NCBI RefSeq assembly: GCF_017991995.1
Contig: NZ_JAGOPN010000014.1
Location: forward strand, 115,229-179,228
Source: Pseudacidovorax sp.
Lineage (GTDB): Bacteria > Pseudomonadota > Gammaproteobacteria > Burkholderiales > Burkholderiaceae_C
Length of the DNA stretch: 64,000 bases
Direction: 5' to 3'
Shown: positions 48,369-57,745 of the stretch, one piece after another
Layout of the letters: the number at the start of each line of letters is the position of its first letter
Numbering within the stretch: position 1 is the stretch's first letter
Notes under the pieces: model-generated
The model's database searches: none
Seen by the model: only the letters and a program-made list of their open reading frames with translations
What the model was told of the DNA's origin: nothing
Program-made: the position numbers and the translations under genes

Positions 48369-49412
48369 TCAGCCGCGCTCCAACAGATCCTGGAGGATGG
48401 CCGGCAGGCCGCGGTCGAAGCGGGCGTAACGGCCTCGTGCCGCCTGCAGGCCCACGGGCAGCACACGGGCGGGACGCCAGCGCGGCAGTCCCGCCCGAAA
48501 GCGGAAATGGTCCAGCTTGCCCTGTGCCAGCGCCAGCGTCTCTCCGGCCACCCGCGGGCCGAGCCCCTGCAGGAAGGCCAGCAAGGCCTCGGACCGCCGC
48601 ACGCGATGGACGTACTTGTCGCCCCGCTCGCCGAGCGCCTTGTCGATCTTCTGCCGCAGCGTCATGCGCTGGGCGCCGATCTGGTTGTTGCCGTGCTGGC
48701 GATAGTCCATCAACGGTTCGGCCAGCAGGTCGATGCGGCCGATGGCGGCGCCCACGGTGGCCAGCCATTCGTCGTGCACCCACAGCGGCGAGATGGGCAA
48801 GGCGGTGTCGAGCAAGGTCCGGCGCAGCATGGTGGTGGCGCCGGTCACCAGGTTGCGGTGCATCAGGGCCGCGAAGGCCCGGCCGGCCGCGATGTCGGCC
48901 AGTTCGCCCGGGCGGGTCTCCAGCGCCTGCAGCAGGGTCTGGCCCAGGGGCTTGAGCTCGCCATCCACCAGCCGCGCGTCGGAATGCAGCAGCAGCAGCT
49001 CGGGCCGGCGCTCGAACTCGGCCACCATGCGTCGCAGCCGCCCTGCGTGCCACACGTCGTCCTGGTCGCACAGGGCGATCAGCTCGCCGCGGCATGCCCG
49101 GATGGCCTGCTCGAAATTGCGGGTGACGCCCAGCGGCGGGCGGTTGCGCATGACGGTGAGCGGGATGCGCGTGGCAAGTCCATGTTCGGCCAAGGTGCGC
49201 TCGACCACGGCGACGCTGTCGTCGGACGAGTCGTCGTCGGAGAGCACGATCTCGCGCGGCAGCAGGTCCTGCGTGCAGATGCTGGCCACCTGCGCGGGCA
49301 GGTAGCGCGCGCCATTGCGGGTGCACAGGGCCACGGAGACATCGGCCTGCGCGACAGATGCCGCGGGCCACGCCGGAGCGGCGGTTGACGGAATCGGCAC
49401 GGCCTCGGTCAT
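48369..49412 (-). CDS. GT2-family glycosyltransferase
   Basis: 347 residues from ATG 49412, which overlaps the stop of the upstream GT gene (ATGA). VALCTRNGARYLPAQVASI (about 34) and LSDDDSSDDS (about 60) with LIALCDQDDVWHAGRL (about 110) give the nucleotide-sugar and DxD sites; WVHDEWLA (about 210) supplies the ED-like acceptor base. Resembles rhamnosyl- and glucosyltransferases of O-antigen clusters. C-terminal 60 residues are helical and basic. Confidence 0.87.
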   Translation of the reverse strand: MTEAVPIPSTAAPAWPAASVAQADVSVALCTRNGARYLPAQVASICTQDLLPREIVLSDDDSSDDSVAVVERTLAEHGLATRIPLTVMRNRPPLGVTRNFEQAIRACRGELIALCDQDDVWHAGRLRRMVAEFERRPELLLLHSDARLVDGELKPLGQTLLQALETRPGELADIAAGRAFAALMHRNLVTGATTMLRRTLLDTALPISPLWVHDEWLATVGAAIGRIDLLAEPLMDYRQHGNNQIGAQRMTLRQKIDKALGERGDKYVHRVRRSEALLAFLQGLGPRVAGETLALAQGKLDHFRFRAGLPRWRPARVLPVGLQAARGRYARFDRGLPAILQDLLERG

Positions 49413-51265
49413 GCGTCCGTGCGGCGCGGCGGCCACGCGAGGCTGAAGTCCTCGAGCAGCAGCGTGAGGTTCGGGCTGTAGGCCGGGTCATGGTCGATCA
49501 GCGCACCCCAGCGCTGCTGCATGAAGGCCAACTCGCGCTCGAAGCGCTCGCGCTTCTCCGGCGCCACGTCTTCGCCCCGGGTGGCCGATTCGTGGTGCAG
49601 CAGCTCGGCATAGGGCGTCCACACATTGCGGTAGCCCGCCTCGCGCAGCCGCAGGCAGAAGTCCACGTCGTTGAAGGCCACGGTGAGGTTCACCTCGTCC
49701 AGCCCCCCCACCTGCTCGTACAGCGACTTGCGCACCACCAGGCAGGCCGCCGTCACGGCGCTGAAGGACTGGATCAGCGCGGCCCGCCCCGCATAGCCGT
49801 TCAGGCCGCGCGGCAGGGCCTTGTGCGCATGCACGGCGCAGCCCCCCGGCCCCAGGATCACGCCGCCATGCTGCAGCGTCATGTCGGGGTACCACAGCCG
49901 CGCGCCCACGGCGCCAACGTCCGGCTGCACGGCCAGGCCCACCATCTCCGACAGCCAGTCGGGCGACATCACCTCGATGTCGTTGTTGACCAGCGCCACC
50001 AGCTCGCCGCGCGCCAGCGCCACCGCCTGGTTGTTCAGCGCCGAGTAGTTGAAGGGCCGGTCGTCGCGCAGCACGCGGAGGTGGGGCTGCTGCGCCAGCC
50101 GCTCGAAGTACGCCAGCGCGGCCGGATCGTCCGAGCCGTTGTCCACCAGGATGATTTCCCAGTTCGGGTAGTCGGTGCGCTTCTGGATCGACTCGATGCA
50201 CTGGCGCACCAGCGCGAGCGCATTGCGCGTCGGGATGATCAGCGACACCAGCGGCGGCGGGCTGGGCAGCGCATAGCGCACGCGGTAGCCATAGCCGAGG
50301 TACTCGGCCTTGGCCTGGATGCCCAGGCGCGCAAAGTGCTCGTCCAGCGCCCGCTCGCCGGCCACGGCCGCATAGGGCTTGGCGTCCATGGACTTGGCCG
50401 TGCTCTGCACATGGATGCGCCAGTGGTAGAGCACCCGCGGGATGTGCACGATCTGCGAGGGCGCGATGCGCTCGACGCAGCGCAGCACCAGGTCCCAGTC
50501 CTGCGAGCCTTCCAGGCCCTGGCGGAAGCCGCCGACCTCGCGCACCAGTGCCGTGCGCAGCACGCCCAGGTGGCTGAACATGTTGTGCGAGCGGAAGAGA
50601 TCCAGGTTCCAGTCGGGCTTGAAGTACGGGTCCGAGCGCTGGCCCGCATCGTCGACCTTGTCCTCGTCGGAGTAGACGAGCTGCGCATCGGGATGGTCGC
50701 GCACGCATTCGGCCACGCGCAGCAGGGCGTCCTCGGGCAGCAGGTCGTCGTGGTCCATCAGGGCGATCCACTCGCCCTGCACCAGTTCCAGCGCGCTGTT
50801 GGAGGCGGCGGAGATGTGGCCGTTCTTCGGGCGGAAGACGACCTGGATGCGTGGGTCGCTGGCCTGGCAGGCTTCGAGCACCTGCCGCACCTCGGGCGCG
50901 GGCGAGGCATCGTCGGCGATGCACAGCTGCCAGCGGCCGTAGAGCTGGGCCTGCACCGAGGCGATAGCTGCGCGCAGGAACTGCGGGTCGGGGTTGTAGC
51001 AGGGCATCAACACCGAGATCAGCGGGCCGTCGATCAGCGCGGCCGCGCGTGCGCGCAGGGCCTCGCGTTGCTCGGGCGTGATCGTGTCGTGCTCGCGCAC
51101 CCAGCGGCCATAATCGTTGCCGGGCCGCAGCTTGCGGCGGAACTCCCAGTCCACCCCCCGCCAGCCGGCCTTGCGCCAGACACGCCAGGCCTGCGGCAGC
51201 CGGGTGGCGAGCCGGGGCCCCTGCGTCACGGCCATGCGGGCGAGCCGCCACCATCGATTCGTCAA
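49409..51265 (-). CDS. two-domain GT2-family glycosyltransferase
   Basis: 618 residues. First GT-A domain from about residue 80 (LISVLMPCYNPDPQFLRAAI, ALMDHDDLLPEDAL) and a second from about 335 (LVSLIIPTRNALALVRQCI, LVNNDIEVMSPDWL, FNDVDFCLRLREAGYRN). Such tandem GT2 proteins can add two sugars or a repeating linkage. A TTG start at 51265 is supported by AGGAG 6 bases upstream; the first ATG (51235) lacks such a site. Overlaps the next GT gene, so both are coupled. Confidence 0.88.
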   Translation of the reverse strand: MTNRWWRLARMAVTQGPRLATRLPQAWRVWRKAGWRGVDWEFRRKLRPGNDYGRWVREHDTITPEQREALRARAAALIDGPLISVLMPCYNPDPQFLRAAIASVQAQLYGRWQLCIADDASPAPEVRQVLEACQASDPRIQVVFRPKNGHISAASNSALELVQGEWIALMDHDDLLPEDALLRVAECVRDHPDAQLVYSDEDKVDDAGQRSDPYFKPDWNLDLFRSHNMFSHLGVLRTALVREVGGFRQGLEGSQDWDLVLRCVERIAPSQIVHIPRVLYHWRIHVQSTAKSMDAKPYAAVAGERALDEHFARLGIQAKAEYLGYGYRVRYALPSPPPLVSLIIPTRNALALVRQCIESIQKRTDYPNWEIILVDNGSDDPAALAYFERLAQQPHLRVLRDDRPFNYSALNNQAVALARGELVALVNNDIEVMSPDWLSEMVGLAVQPDVGAVGARLWYPDMTLQHGGVILGPGGCAVHAHKALPRGLNGYAGRAALIQSFSAVTAACLVVRKSLYEQVGGLDEVNLTVAFNDVDFCLRLREAGYRNVWTPYAELLHHESATRGEDVAPEKRERFERELAFMQQRWGALIDHDPAYSPNLTLLLEDFSLAWPPRRTDA

Positions 51266-51296
51266 TTCAGGCTCCTGAAGGCGTCATGCCAGGGGT

Positions 51297-53318
51297 TCAC
51301 CGGCTGGCCGGCGCCAGCAGCGCCGTGTCGAGGAAGGTCGCCGCTTCGCGCACATAGGCGGCGCGCAGGTGCGTCGCGTCCTTGTAGACCGGATCGCCCT
51401 GCCCGTCCGCGCGCACGCATTGGCCGTCCGGACGGCACAGGCCGGCCATCGGATCCAGCGGGATCGCGCCGTTGGCCAGTGCCAGCTGCCGCAGCCGCTC
51501 GTGCAGCGCGGCCTGCGAGGGCGGCAAGGGCGCCATCGGCGTGACGGGCGCGGCGGTCATCCGCTCCAGGCGGTTGCCGGTGAGGCGGCTGCGCGGCTCG
51601 AAGTCGGCGCCCACGGGGATGTTGAGCAGCAGGTAGGGCGTCTTGCCCATCGCCCGGATCTCGGCCAGCAGGCGGCCGAGCGCGGCGATGGACTGGTCCA
51701 CGCCATCGCCGCCTCGCAGCAGGTGGCGATGGCCCTGGGCGTCGCGGTAGTAGTAATGGTCGGGCGGCGGCGGGGCGCTGGCGGTCGGCGGGGCCTGGTC
51801 CACGTCGAAATAGCAGCCCCAGCAGCCGCCGATTACCACGGCCTTGACGGCGGGCGTGCGGGCCAGGTCGAGCGCGGCGGACAGCCGCTCCCCGCAGATC
51901 GGGTCGCGGTCCTCGATGAGGTTGGGAATCGGCGGGCAGGCGCCGCGCGTCGCGAAGAGCAGGGTCGACACCTCGTCGGGCTTGCGCTCGGCCAGCGCCA
52001 GGGCACGGGCACGGTACTGCTCCACGTGGCTGTCGCCGATCAGCAGCACCTCGCGCGGGCCGCCGTCGATGCGCTCGAAGCCCTGGCCCTCGAAGGTGAA
52101 GGGCTTGAGCGCCTCCGGGTACACCCAGTCGGCCCCGGCATTCATGATGGCCTGGATGCTCGGATCGTCGTTGCGCGGCAGCAGCCAGCGCAGTTGCGCC
52201 GCCGCGCCCACCAGCGCGAGCACCACCATGGCTCCGGCCAGGCCCGCGACCACGCCGCGGCCACCCCGCCGCAGCGGACGCTCCACGAAGCGGAAGGTCA
52301 GCCAGGCCAGCAGCACCGACACGCCCAGGGCACCGAAGCGCAGCACCCGCGGCGGATCGAGGAAGCCTTCCTGCAGCACGCGCGCATAGGCCAGCAGCGG
52401 CCAGTGCCACAGGTACAGCGGATAGCTGATCAGGCCGAACCAGACGAAGAGCCGCGCACCAAGCAGCCGACGGTTGAACCAGGCCTGCGGCCCCGCCGCG
52501 ATGCACAGGCAGGCGCCCAGCACCGGCAGCACGGCCCAGAAGCCCGGGAAGGCCTTGTACCGGTCGAGCAGGCCCAGGGCGGCCACGATACAGGCGAGCC
52601 CGGCCGCCCCCATGAACTGGTGCCCGGGCAGCGGCGCGGCGCCGGGGCCCCGGCGCCAGGCGACCCAGGCCAGCATCGCCCCCGCGCCCAGCTCCCACAC
52701 GCGCGTGAACGGCATGTAGAAGGCGGCATCCGGATGGCGCACCACCAGCCCGACGTTGAGCAGGAAGGACAGCCCCACCGCCACGCCCATCCACCGCAAC
52801 AGGTGCTGGCGCTTCCAGGCCAGCGTCAGCAGCAGCGGCCAGAAGATGTAGAACTGCTCCTCCACCGCCAGCGACCACAGATGCAGCAGCGGCTTGGTCT
52901 CGACCACGGTGTCGAAGTAGCCGGCCTCGCCCCACAGAACCAGGTTGGCCACGAAGCCCGCGCTGGCCAGCACGTGCTTGCCCAGTTGTCGGAACTCGTC
53001 CGCCAGCAGCACCCACCAGCCAAAGGCCAGCGTGGCGATCAGCATCAGAACCAGGCCCGGGAAGATGCGGCGGATGCGCCGGGCATAGAACTCGGCATAG
53101 CTGAACCCGCCGCCGGCCAGGCTGCCGAACATGATGGTGGAGATCAGGAAGCCCGAGATGACGAAGAAGATGTCCACGCCCACGAAGCCGCCGGGCAGCC
53201 AGCGCGGCGAGGCATGGAAGATGATGACCGACAGCACCGCGATCGCGCGCAGTCCGTCGATGTCGGGGCGGTAGGCCGGGTGGGAGAGTGAAGGCGCGGT
53301 GGCGGGGCTGGGCGGCAT
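51297..53318 (-). CDS. OafA/YrhL-type acyltransferase with C-terminal SGNH domain
   Basis: 673 residues. Acyltransferase-3 domain (about 10-350, ten membrane helices): YRPDIDGLRAIAVLSVI with the conserved H/R residues, FVGVDIFFVISGFLIS, and LHLWSLAVEEQFYIFWPL. The periplasmic C-terminus has an SGNH-hydrolase fold with VLLIGDSHVEQY (about 420-431) and DATHLR near 650 (Asp/His of the triad). Such proteins O-acetylate surface glycans, moving acetyl groups across the membrane. GTG 53348 is an alternative start. Confidence 0.92.
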   Translation of the reverse strand: MPPSPATAPSLSHPAYRPDIDGLRAIAVLSVIIFHASPRWLPGGFVGVDIFFVISGFLISTIMFGSLAGGGFSYAEFYARRIRRIFPGLVLMLIATLAFGWWVLLADEFRQLGKHVLASAGFVANLVLWGEAGYFDTVVETKPLLHLWSLAVEEQFYIFWPLLLTLAWKRQHLLRWMGVAVGLSFLLNVGLVVRHPDAAFYMPFTRVWELGAGAMLAWVAWRRGPGAAPLPGHQFMGAAGLACIVAALGLLDRYKAFPGFWAVLPVLGACLCIAAGPQAWFNRRLLGARLFVWFGLISYPLYLWHWPLLAYARVLQEGFLDPPRVLRFGALGVSVLLAWLTFRFVERPLRRGGRGVVAGLAGAMVVLALVGAAAQLRWLLPRNDDPSIQAIMNAGADWVYPEALKPFTFEGQGFERIDGGPREVLLIGDSHVEQYRARALALAERKPDEVSTLLFATRGACPPIPNLIEDRDPICGERLSAALDLARTPAVKAVVIGGCWGCYFDVDQAPPTASAPPPPDHYYYRDAQGHRHLLRGGDGVDQSIAALGRLLAEIRAMGKTPYLLLNIPVGADFEPRSRLTGNRLERMTAAPVTPMAPLPPSQAALHERLRQLALANGAIPLDPMAGLCRPDGQCVRADGQGDPVYKDATHLRAAYVREAATFLDTALLAPASR

Positions 53319-53438
53319 GCGGTGCGGCCGGGTGGCGCAGGGCCACACTGTGCTGAACAGGACCGCGGATTATCCATACCCGTCCGACGCCCCTGCGGCG
53401 CGGACTGCCCGGAAAACCCACCGGGAAAAGCCCCCGGA

Positions 53439-53444
53439 TAGAAT
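53439..53444 (+). promoter_or_regulatory. candidate -10 box (TAGAAT) for wzm-wzt
   Basis: GGATAGAATCCCGCG, 29 bases before the Wzm ATG; same motif as at 47513. A GC-rich segment upstream shows no clear -35. Confidence 0.4.
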
Positions 53445-53472
53445 CCCGCGCTTCCCTTCAGCCCCCGACCGC

Positions 53473-54279
53473 ATGACAACCACCGTCCACTCCAACCTGC
53501 ACAGAAGCGCGTGGAAGGACTGGTGGGAAGGCACCCGCCGCATCGACATCTGGTGGACCCTGGCCTGGTTCGACATCGTGCTGCGCTACCGCCGCTCGAC
53601 GCTCGGGCCGCTGTGGCTGACCCTGAGCATGGGCGCCATGATCGGCGGCATGGGGCCGCTGTATGCCTCGCTCTTCGGCACCGAGCTGTCGAAGTTCTTC
53701 CCGCACCTGGCGCTGGGCATCATCTTCTGGACCTTCTTCTCGGTGACGGTGATCGACTCGGGCGATGCCTTCATCAATGCGCAGAACTACCTCAAGCAGG
53801 GTTACTTCCCGGTGAGCATGTTCGTCTGGCGCACCCAGGCGCGCAGCGTCATCCAGTTTGCCCACCACATCATCCTGTTCGTGCCGGTGGCCCTGTGGAC
53901 GGGCATCTCGCTGTCATGGCCGGCGCTGATGGTCATTCCGGCCTTCGCCCTGCTCATCGTCAATGCCCACTGCATCGGCATCGGCCTGGGCATCCTGTGC
54001 ACGCGCTTCCGGGACGTGGCCCAGATCATTGCCAGCGTCATGCAGATGCTGATGTTCCTCACGCCCGTGTTCTGGCTGCCCGAGAACCTCCCCGACCGGG
54101 CCAAGTACATGCTGTGGAACCCCCTGGCGCAGATGCTGGATCTGCTGCGCACGCCGCTGATGGGCGGCGTCGCGCACTGGCACAACTGGGCGGGCATGGC
54201 CATCTGGACGGTGATCAACATCACCGTGGCCTGCATCCTCTTCGCGCGCTATCGCCGCCGCATCGTCTTCTGGCTCTGA
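53473..54279 (+). CDS. wzm: polysaccharide ABC exporter permease (Wzm type)
   Basis: 268 residues from ATG 53473. Six hydrophobic segments. ABC2-type start WWTLAWFDIVLRYRRSTLGPLWLTLSM and the characteristic NYLKQGYFPVSMFVWRTQARSVI; closing helices include FLTPVFWLPENLP, frequent in O-antigen exporters. Moves the finished lipid-linked polymer to the periplasm. Eight bases ahead of the ATPase gene. Confidence 0.92.
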   Translation: MTTTVHSNLHRSAWKDWWEGTRRIDIWWTLAWFDIVLRYRRSTLGPLWLTLSMGAMIGGMGPLYASLFGTELSKFFPHLALGIIFWTFFSVTVIDSGDAFINAQNYLKQGYFPVSMFVWRTQARSVIQFAHHIILFVPVALWTGISLSWPALMVIPAFALLIVNAHCIGIGLGILCTRFRDVAQIIASVMQMLMFLTPVFWLPENLPDRAKYMLWNPLAQMLDLLRTPLMGGVAHWHNWAGMAIWTVINITVACILFARYRRRIVFWL

Positions 54280-54286
54280 GTCGCCC

Positions 54287-55009
54287 ATGACCTCCCTCTC
54301 GCTCAAGAACGTCAGCCTGGGCTTTCCGATCTACGGCGCCAGCGCCACCTCGTTCAAGAAGACGCTGGCCGCCTCGGTCACCGGTGGCCGCGTGGGCAAG
54401 GAAACCGGCGTGACGGTGGTGCAGGCGCTGTCGGACATCGACCTCGAACTCAAGGCCGGCGACCGCCTGGGCATCCTGGGCCACAACGGCGCCGGCAAGT
54501 CCACCCTGCTGCGCCTGCTGGCCGGCGTCTACGAGCCCACCTCGGGCGAGTTCGCCCGCATCGGCAGCGTGGCCAGCCTGATCGACCCGTCGATGGGCAT
54601 CGAGCGCGACGCGAGCGGCGTCGAGAACATCATGCTGCGCGGCCTGTCGATGGGCCTCAAGCGCCGCCAGATCGAGGCCATGACGCCCGAGATCTGCGAG
54701 TTCAGCGGCCTGGGCGAGTACGTGAACATGCCCGTGCGCACCTATTCGACCGGCATGGTGATGCGCCTGGCCTTCGCCATCTGCACCAGCATGACGGCGG
54801 ACATCCTGCTGATGGACGAATGGCTCTCGGTCGGCGACGCCGACTTCCAGGCCAAGGCCGAGCAGCGCATGACCGAGATGGTGGCCAAGTCGGGCATCCT
54901 GGTGCTGGCCTCGCATTCGCCGAAGTTGCTGTTGAAGGAATGCAACCGGTTCATCCGGCTGGAGCACGGGCGGGTGGTGAGCACCGAGCCGCCCGAGCTG
55001 CTCGACTGA
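54287..55009 (+). CDS. wzt: polysaccharide ABC exporter ATPase (Wzt type, no C-terminal carbohydrate-binding domain)
   Basis: 240 residues. Walker A GHNGAGKST at about 65-73, a DPSMGIERDASGVENI segment, YSTGMVMRLAFAI signature region, Walker B ILLMDEWLSVGDADF and ASHSPKLL switch. It ends directly after the nucleotide-binding domain, so the ~150-residue glycan-binding domain of full-length Wzt proteins is absent. This points to KpsT/TagH-like export in which chain recognition is not done by Wzt. Confidence 0.92.
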   Translation: MTSLSLKNVSLGFPIYGASATSFKKTLAASVTGGRVGKETGVTVVQALSDIDLELKAGDRLGILGHNGAGKSTLLRLLAGVYEPTSGEFARIGSVASLIDPSMGIERDASGVENIMLRGLSMGLKRRQIEAMTPEICEFSGLGEYVNMPVRTYSTGMVMRLAFAICTSMTADILLMDEWLSVGDADFQAKAEQRMTEMVAKSGILVLASHSPKLLLKECNRFIRLEHGRVVSTEPPELLD

Positions 55010-55021
55010 GAGCGACCCGCC

Positions 55022-55049
55022 CCCGCCCCGGACAGCGGCCCCGGGCGGG
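55022..55049. terminator. GC-rich hairpin between wzt and the convergent membrane-protein gene
   Basis: CCCGCCC (55022-55028) pairs with GGGCGGG (55043-55049). No T-run. Weak candidate for a shared terminator of two convergent transcripts. Confidence 0.3.
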
Positions 55050-55058
55050 CCCCCCCGT

Positions 55059-57089
55059 TCAGGCGGGCGATTCGAATGCGATGCGGCGCACGCTCATGCC
55101 CAGTGCGCGCTGGTCCGGCCCCAGGCCGGCCGCCGCCGGGACCACCTCCCGGGAGACGCGCACCTGTACGCCCACAGACGGAAAGCCTTCTGCCGCGCTC
55201 CGGACCACGGACGCCGGTATGCGCATCGACACCCCGTGCCCGGCGCGCAGCGGCTCCACCTTCACCACGACGCCATTGATCCACACCGTGGCAACCCCGA
55301 GCGGGGCGCGAGGATCGGCGAGGACCAGCAGGCCCTCCGGGATGCCGGCCTCGATGACGAGGTCCATGCCTTTGTCCACCACCGCCCGCGACGCCACGAC
55401 GCGCGCGAAGGCACCCGTCCACACACCGCCATCGGGCGCGTCAGCCGGGAAATAGCCACCGATGAGCGTCGGCGCCGGCGTCTGGCGGGCGACATCGAAA
55501 CCGAGGGCGTTGTCCACCGTGCGCGGCTGCAGCCGGCAGACCCGGAAGATGCTGCCTTCCGCCCCCCTGGCTGGCATGCAGCTGGCCATGTCCGGGGACA
55601 GCGCGTAATTCAGCAAGAGATAACGCGCGGGGGCGCTGAGTTCGCCTTGTCCATCCAGCATCACATAGTGCGGCCCTGGGTGGTCGAGCACGCGTCGGGC
55701 GATCATTCGCTGCAGGCCGTCGTTGTGCCCGGGTGAGGACAGATTGGACATGGGGACCACGAAAGCCGGGCGACCAGGCCAGAGCGCCGCCATGTAACCG
55801 ACGGGCGAGTCGGACATCGACAGCAGCATCGCGCCCTTGGGCAGGGGCGGCAGGGCCGCGCCCGAGAAGTACCGTTTGCCCGTGACATCCACATGCCCCA
55901 AGTTCGGCGCCACCGTGAGCAAGGCCGCGGAGCCCAGGCTCAGAAGAGCTGCCGCGGCCGCGCGCTCGGCAGCCCCGCGCCGCAGCAGATCGATCAGCAC
56001 TGCATGCAGCAGGAGCAGGGCAAGGATCTCGAGCAGGATGGCATAGCGGTAGATGCCGAAGAGCCGGATCCAGACGAAATAGATGACCAGGAAGACGACC
56101 GCGAGGAAGACACGGCGGGGCGCCACCGCGGCGCGCCACCGGGGCCGCAGCATCGCCAGCAGGGTCGGGACGGCCACGACGCACCCGATCAGGAGGCGCG
56201 GGTCGCGGATCGGAAATTCCGAGTGCAGGGTGTTCTTCACCAGCAGGGCATAGAACGGCAGCTTGAGGACATCCGCCCATTCCTGCGGCAGGAAGCGCCG
56301 GTCCAGCATGCTGCCGTCTTCGAGCCAGGGCGAGCGGAACACCCCGTTGAAGAAGGGGAAAAGCGGGCTCTGGTAGTCCCGCTGGAGCAGCCACATCCAT
56401 GGGCCCGCCAAGATGAGGAAACCCAGGATGCCGGCCAGGGCGAAGCCGACGGCGCCCCGCAGGCGCAGCCTCAGCCCGTCAGGGCGACGCAGCAGCGGCA
56501 AGGCCACAGTGAAGCCGACCACGGGCACTGCGGCGTTCAGTTTCAATCCGACCGCCATGCCCAGCAGCAGTCCACCCAGCGCCAAACGGCGATCCCATGC
56601 GCGCGCATCGGCAACGCCCGCCGAGACGATGCCCCAGACGCCTGCAAGGATGAGCGCGGCGACCACCCATTCGCCAGTGGTCGAATTGGCCTGGGCGAGG
56701 CCCGCCGCGCCCGAGACGGCCAGGCCGGTGATGGCGACGCGCAGGGCCAGCAATTGCCAGCGGGCCGCACGTCCAGCGGCCGGCGCTTCCTGCGCGGCGG
56801 TCAGCTTCCACACTAGGTACGTGGCCGCGCCGAAGGGCGCACCCATCAGGAAGACGACCACATGATCCGGCCAATGCCTGGCCGCCACGTAGAAGGGCAG
56901 GTCGATCAGCGGATTGAAGAGGGTCTGCGACTGCGCCGGGAACAGGTCGATCGTCCGCCGGCCGTGCAGGAGGGCCCAGGGGTTGTAATAGTGGTAGTTC
57001 AGCAGGTCCCAGTTGAGGTCCTTGCCGAGGTAGACCGAAAAAAGACATCCTGCAAGGACGAACAGACCAAAGCGCCGCGTTTCGCTCAT
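55059..57089 (-). CDS. polytopic membrane protein, GT-C/GT87-like
   Basis: 676 residues from ATG 57089, chosen because GGGAG lies 8 bases before it (ATG 57104 also open). About ten membrane helices fill residues 8-400. The first loop has GKDLNWDLLNYHYYNPWALLHGR, acidic and aromatic as in GT-C glycosyltransferases that use a lipid-linked sugar donor; LFGIYRYAILLEILALLLLHAV is a later helix. Residues 400-676 are a soluble periplasmic domain without recognised family. Probably modifies a lipid-linked or exported glycan; exact reaction unknown. Confidence 0.6.
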   Translation of the reverse strand: MSETRRFGLFVLAGCLFSVYLGKDLNWDLLNYHYYNPWALLHGRRTIDLFPAQSQTLFNPLIDLPFYVAARHWPDHVVVFLMGAPFGAATYLVWKLTAAQEAPAAGRAARWQLLALRVAITGLAVSGAAGLAQANSTTGEWVVAALILAGVWGIVSAGVADARAWDRRLALGGLLLGMAVGLKLNAAVPVVGFTVALPLLRRPDGLRLRLRGAVGFALAGILGFLILAGPWMWLLQRDYQSPLFPFFNGVFRSPWLEDGSMLDRRFLPQEWADVLKLPFYALLVKNTLHSEFPIRDPRLLIGCVVAVPTLLAMLRPRWRAAVAPRRVFLAVVFLVIYFVWIRLFGIYRYAILLEILALLLLHAVLIDLLRRGAAERAAAAALLSLGSAALLTVAPNLGHVDVTGKRYFSGAALPPLPKGAMLLSMSDSPVGYMAALWPGRPAFVVPMSNLSSPGHNDGLQRMIARRVLDHPGPHYVMLDGQGELSAPARYLLLNYALSPDMASCMPARGAEGSIFRVCRLQPRTVDNALGFDVARQTPAPTLIGGYFPADAPDGGVWTGAFARVVASRAVVDKGMDLVIEAGIPEGLLVLADPRAPLGVATVWINGVVVKVEPLRAGHGVSMRIPASVVRSAAEGFPSVGVQVRVSREVVPAAAGLGPDQRALGMSVRRIAFESPA

Positions 57090-57180
57090 CGGCAACACTC
57101 CCATTCTTTTTGAATCCCACGAGGGTGCACAAGACGCGGTCCGGCACCCAACCCGTCCGCCCCCGTGGAGCGGCGGCGCG

Positions 57181-57735
57181 TCACTCGGCGCCGGACGACG
57201 GCCAGAGGTCCTGGGCGACGTCTTCCAGAACGGCCACGCGCCGGGCCTGGGGAATCTCCGCGTCGGCGGGCCCGCCGAGCCAGTACATGCGCCCTACCCC
57301 GGCGCGCAGGCCGGCCTCCATGTCCGTGCGCGTGTCACCCACCATGACGGAGGCCGCGAGGTCGATGGCGTGCTCGGCCATGGCCTTCAACAGCATGCCG
57401 GGCGCAGGCTTTCGGCAATCGCACTCGGCCAGGTAGCGGCCTTGGCCGTGCTGTGGATGATGAGGGCAGAAATAGATGGCATCGAGGCGGGCGCCCTGCC
57501 TTTGGAATTGCGCGCGCACCCAGTCCATGTAGTCATGGAACTGGCGCTCGTCGTAGTAGCCCCGTGCGATGCCGGCCTGGTTCGTCACCACCACCACGAG
57601 CCAGCCCCGGCGATTGGCCTGCGCGACGAGTTCGAAGATGCCCGGGACGAAATCGGTCTTGTCCGGCCTGTGCACATAGCCGTGGTCGACGTTGATGACG
57701 CCGTCACGGTCGAGGAAAAGCGTGGGTCGTCCCAT
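57181..57735 (-). CDS. gmhB: D-glycero-beta-D-manno-heptose 1,7-bisphosphate 7-phosphatase
   Basis: 184 residues. HAD phosphatase: FLDRDGVIN with D9 nucleophile and D11, VVVTNQAGIARG, KPAPGML and MVGDTRTDMEAG. The zinc loop CPHHPQ...CDCRKP (Cys/His ligands) is characteristic of GmhB. Removes the 7-phosphate from heptose-1,7-bisphosphate in the GDP-heptose route. Last of the heptose genes, 10 bases after the small unrecognised gene. Confidence 0.93.
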   Translation of the reverse strand: MGRPTLFLDRDGVINVDHGYVHRPDKTDFVPGIFELVAQANRRGWLVVVVTNQAGIARGYYDERQFHDYMDWVRAQFQRQGARLDAIYFCPHHPQHGQGRYLAECDCRKPAPGMLLKAMAEHAIDLAASVMVGDTRTDMEAGLRAGVGRMYWLGGPADAEIPQARRVAVLEDVAQDLWPSSGAE

Positions 57736-57745
57736 GGCGCGGCGC

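Noticed and set aside
51262..53421. Long minus-strand frame overlapping the acyltransferase gene in another phase
   Set aside because: The +1-shifted frame gives Arg/Gly/Pro-rich sequence without motifs; the frame ending at 51297 contains the full acyltransferase and SGNH motifs.
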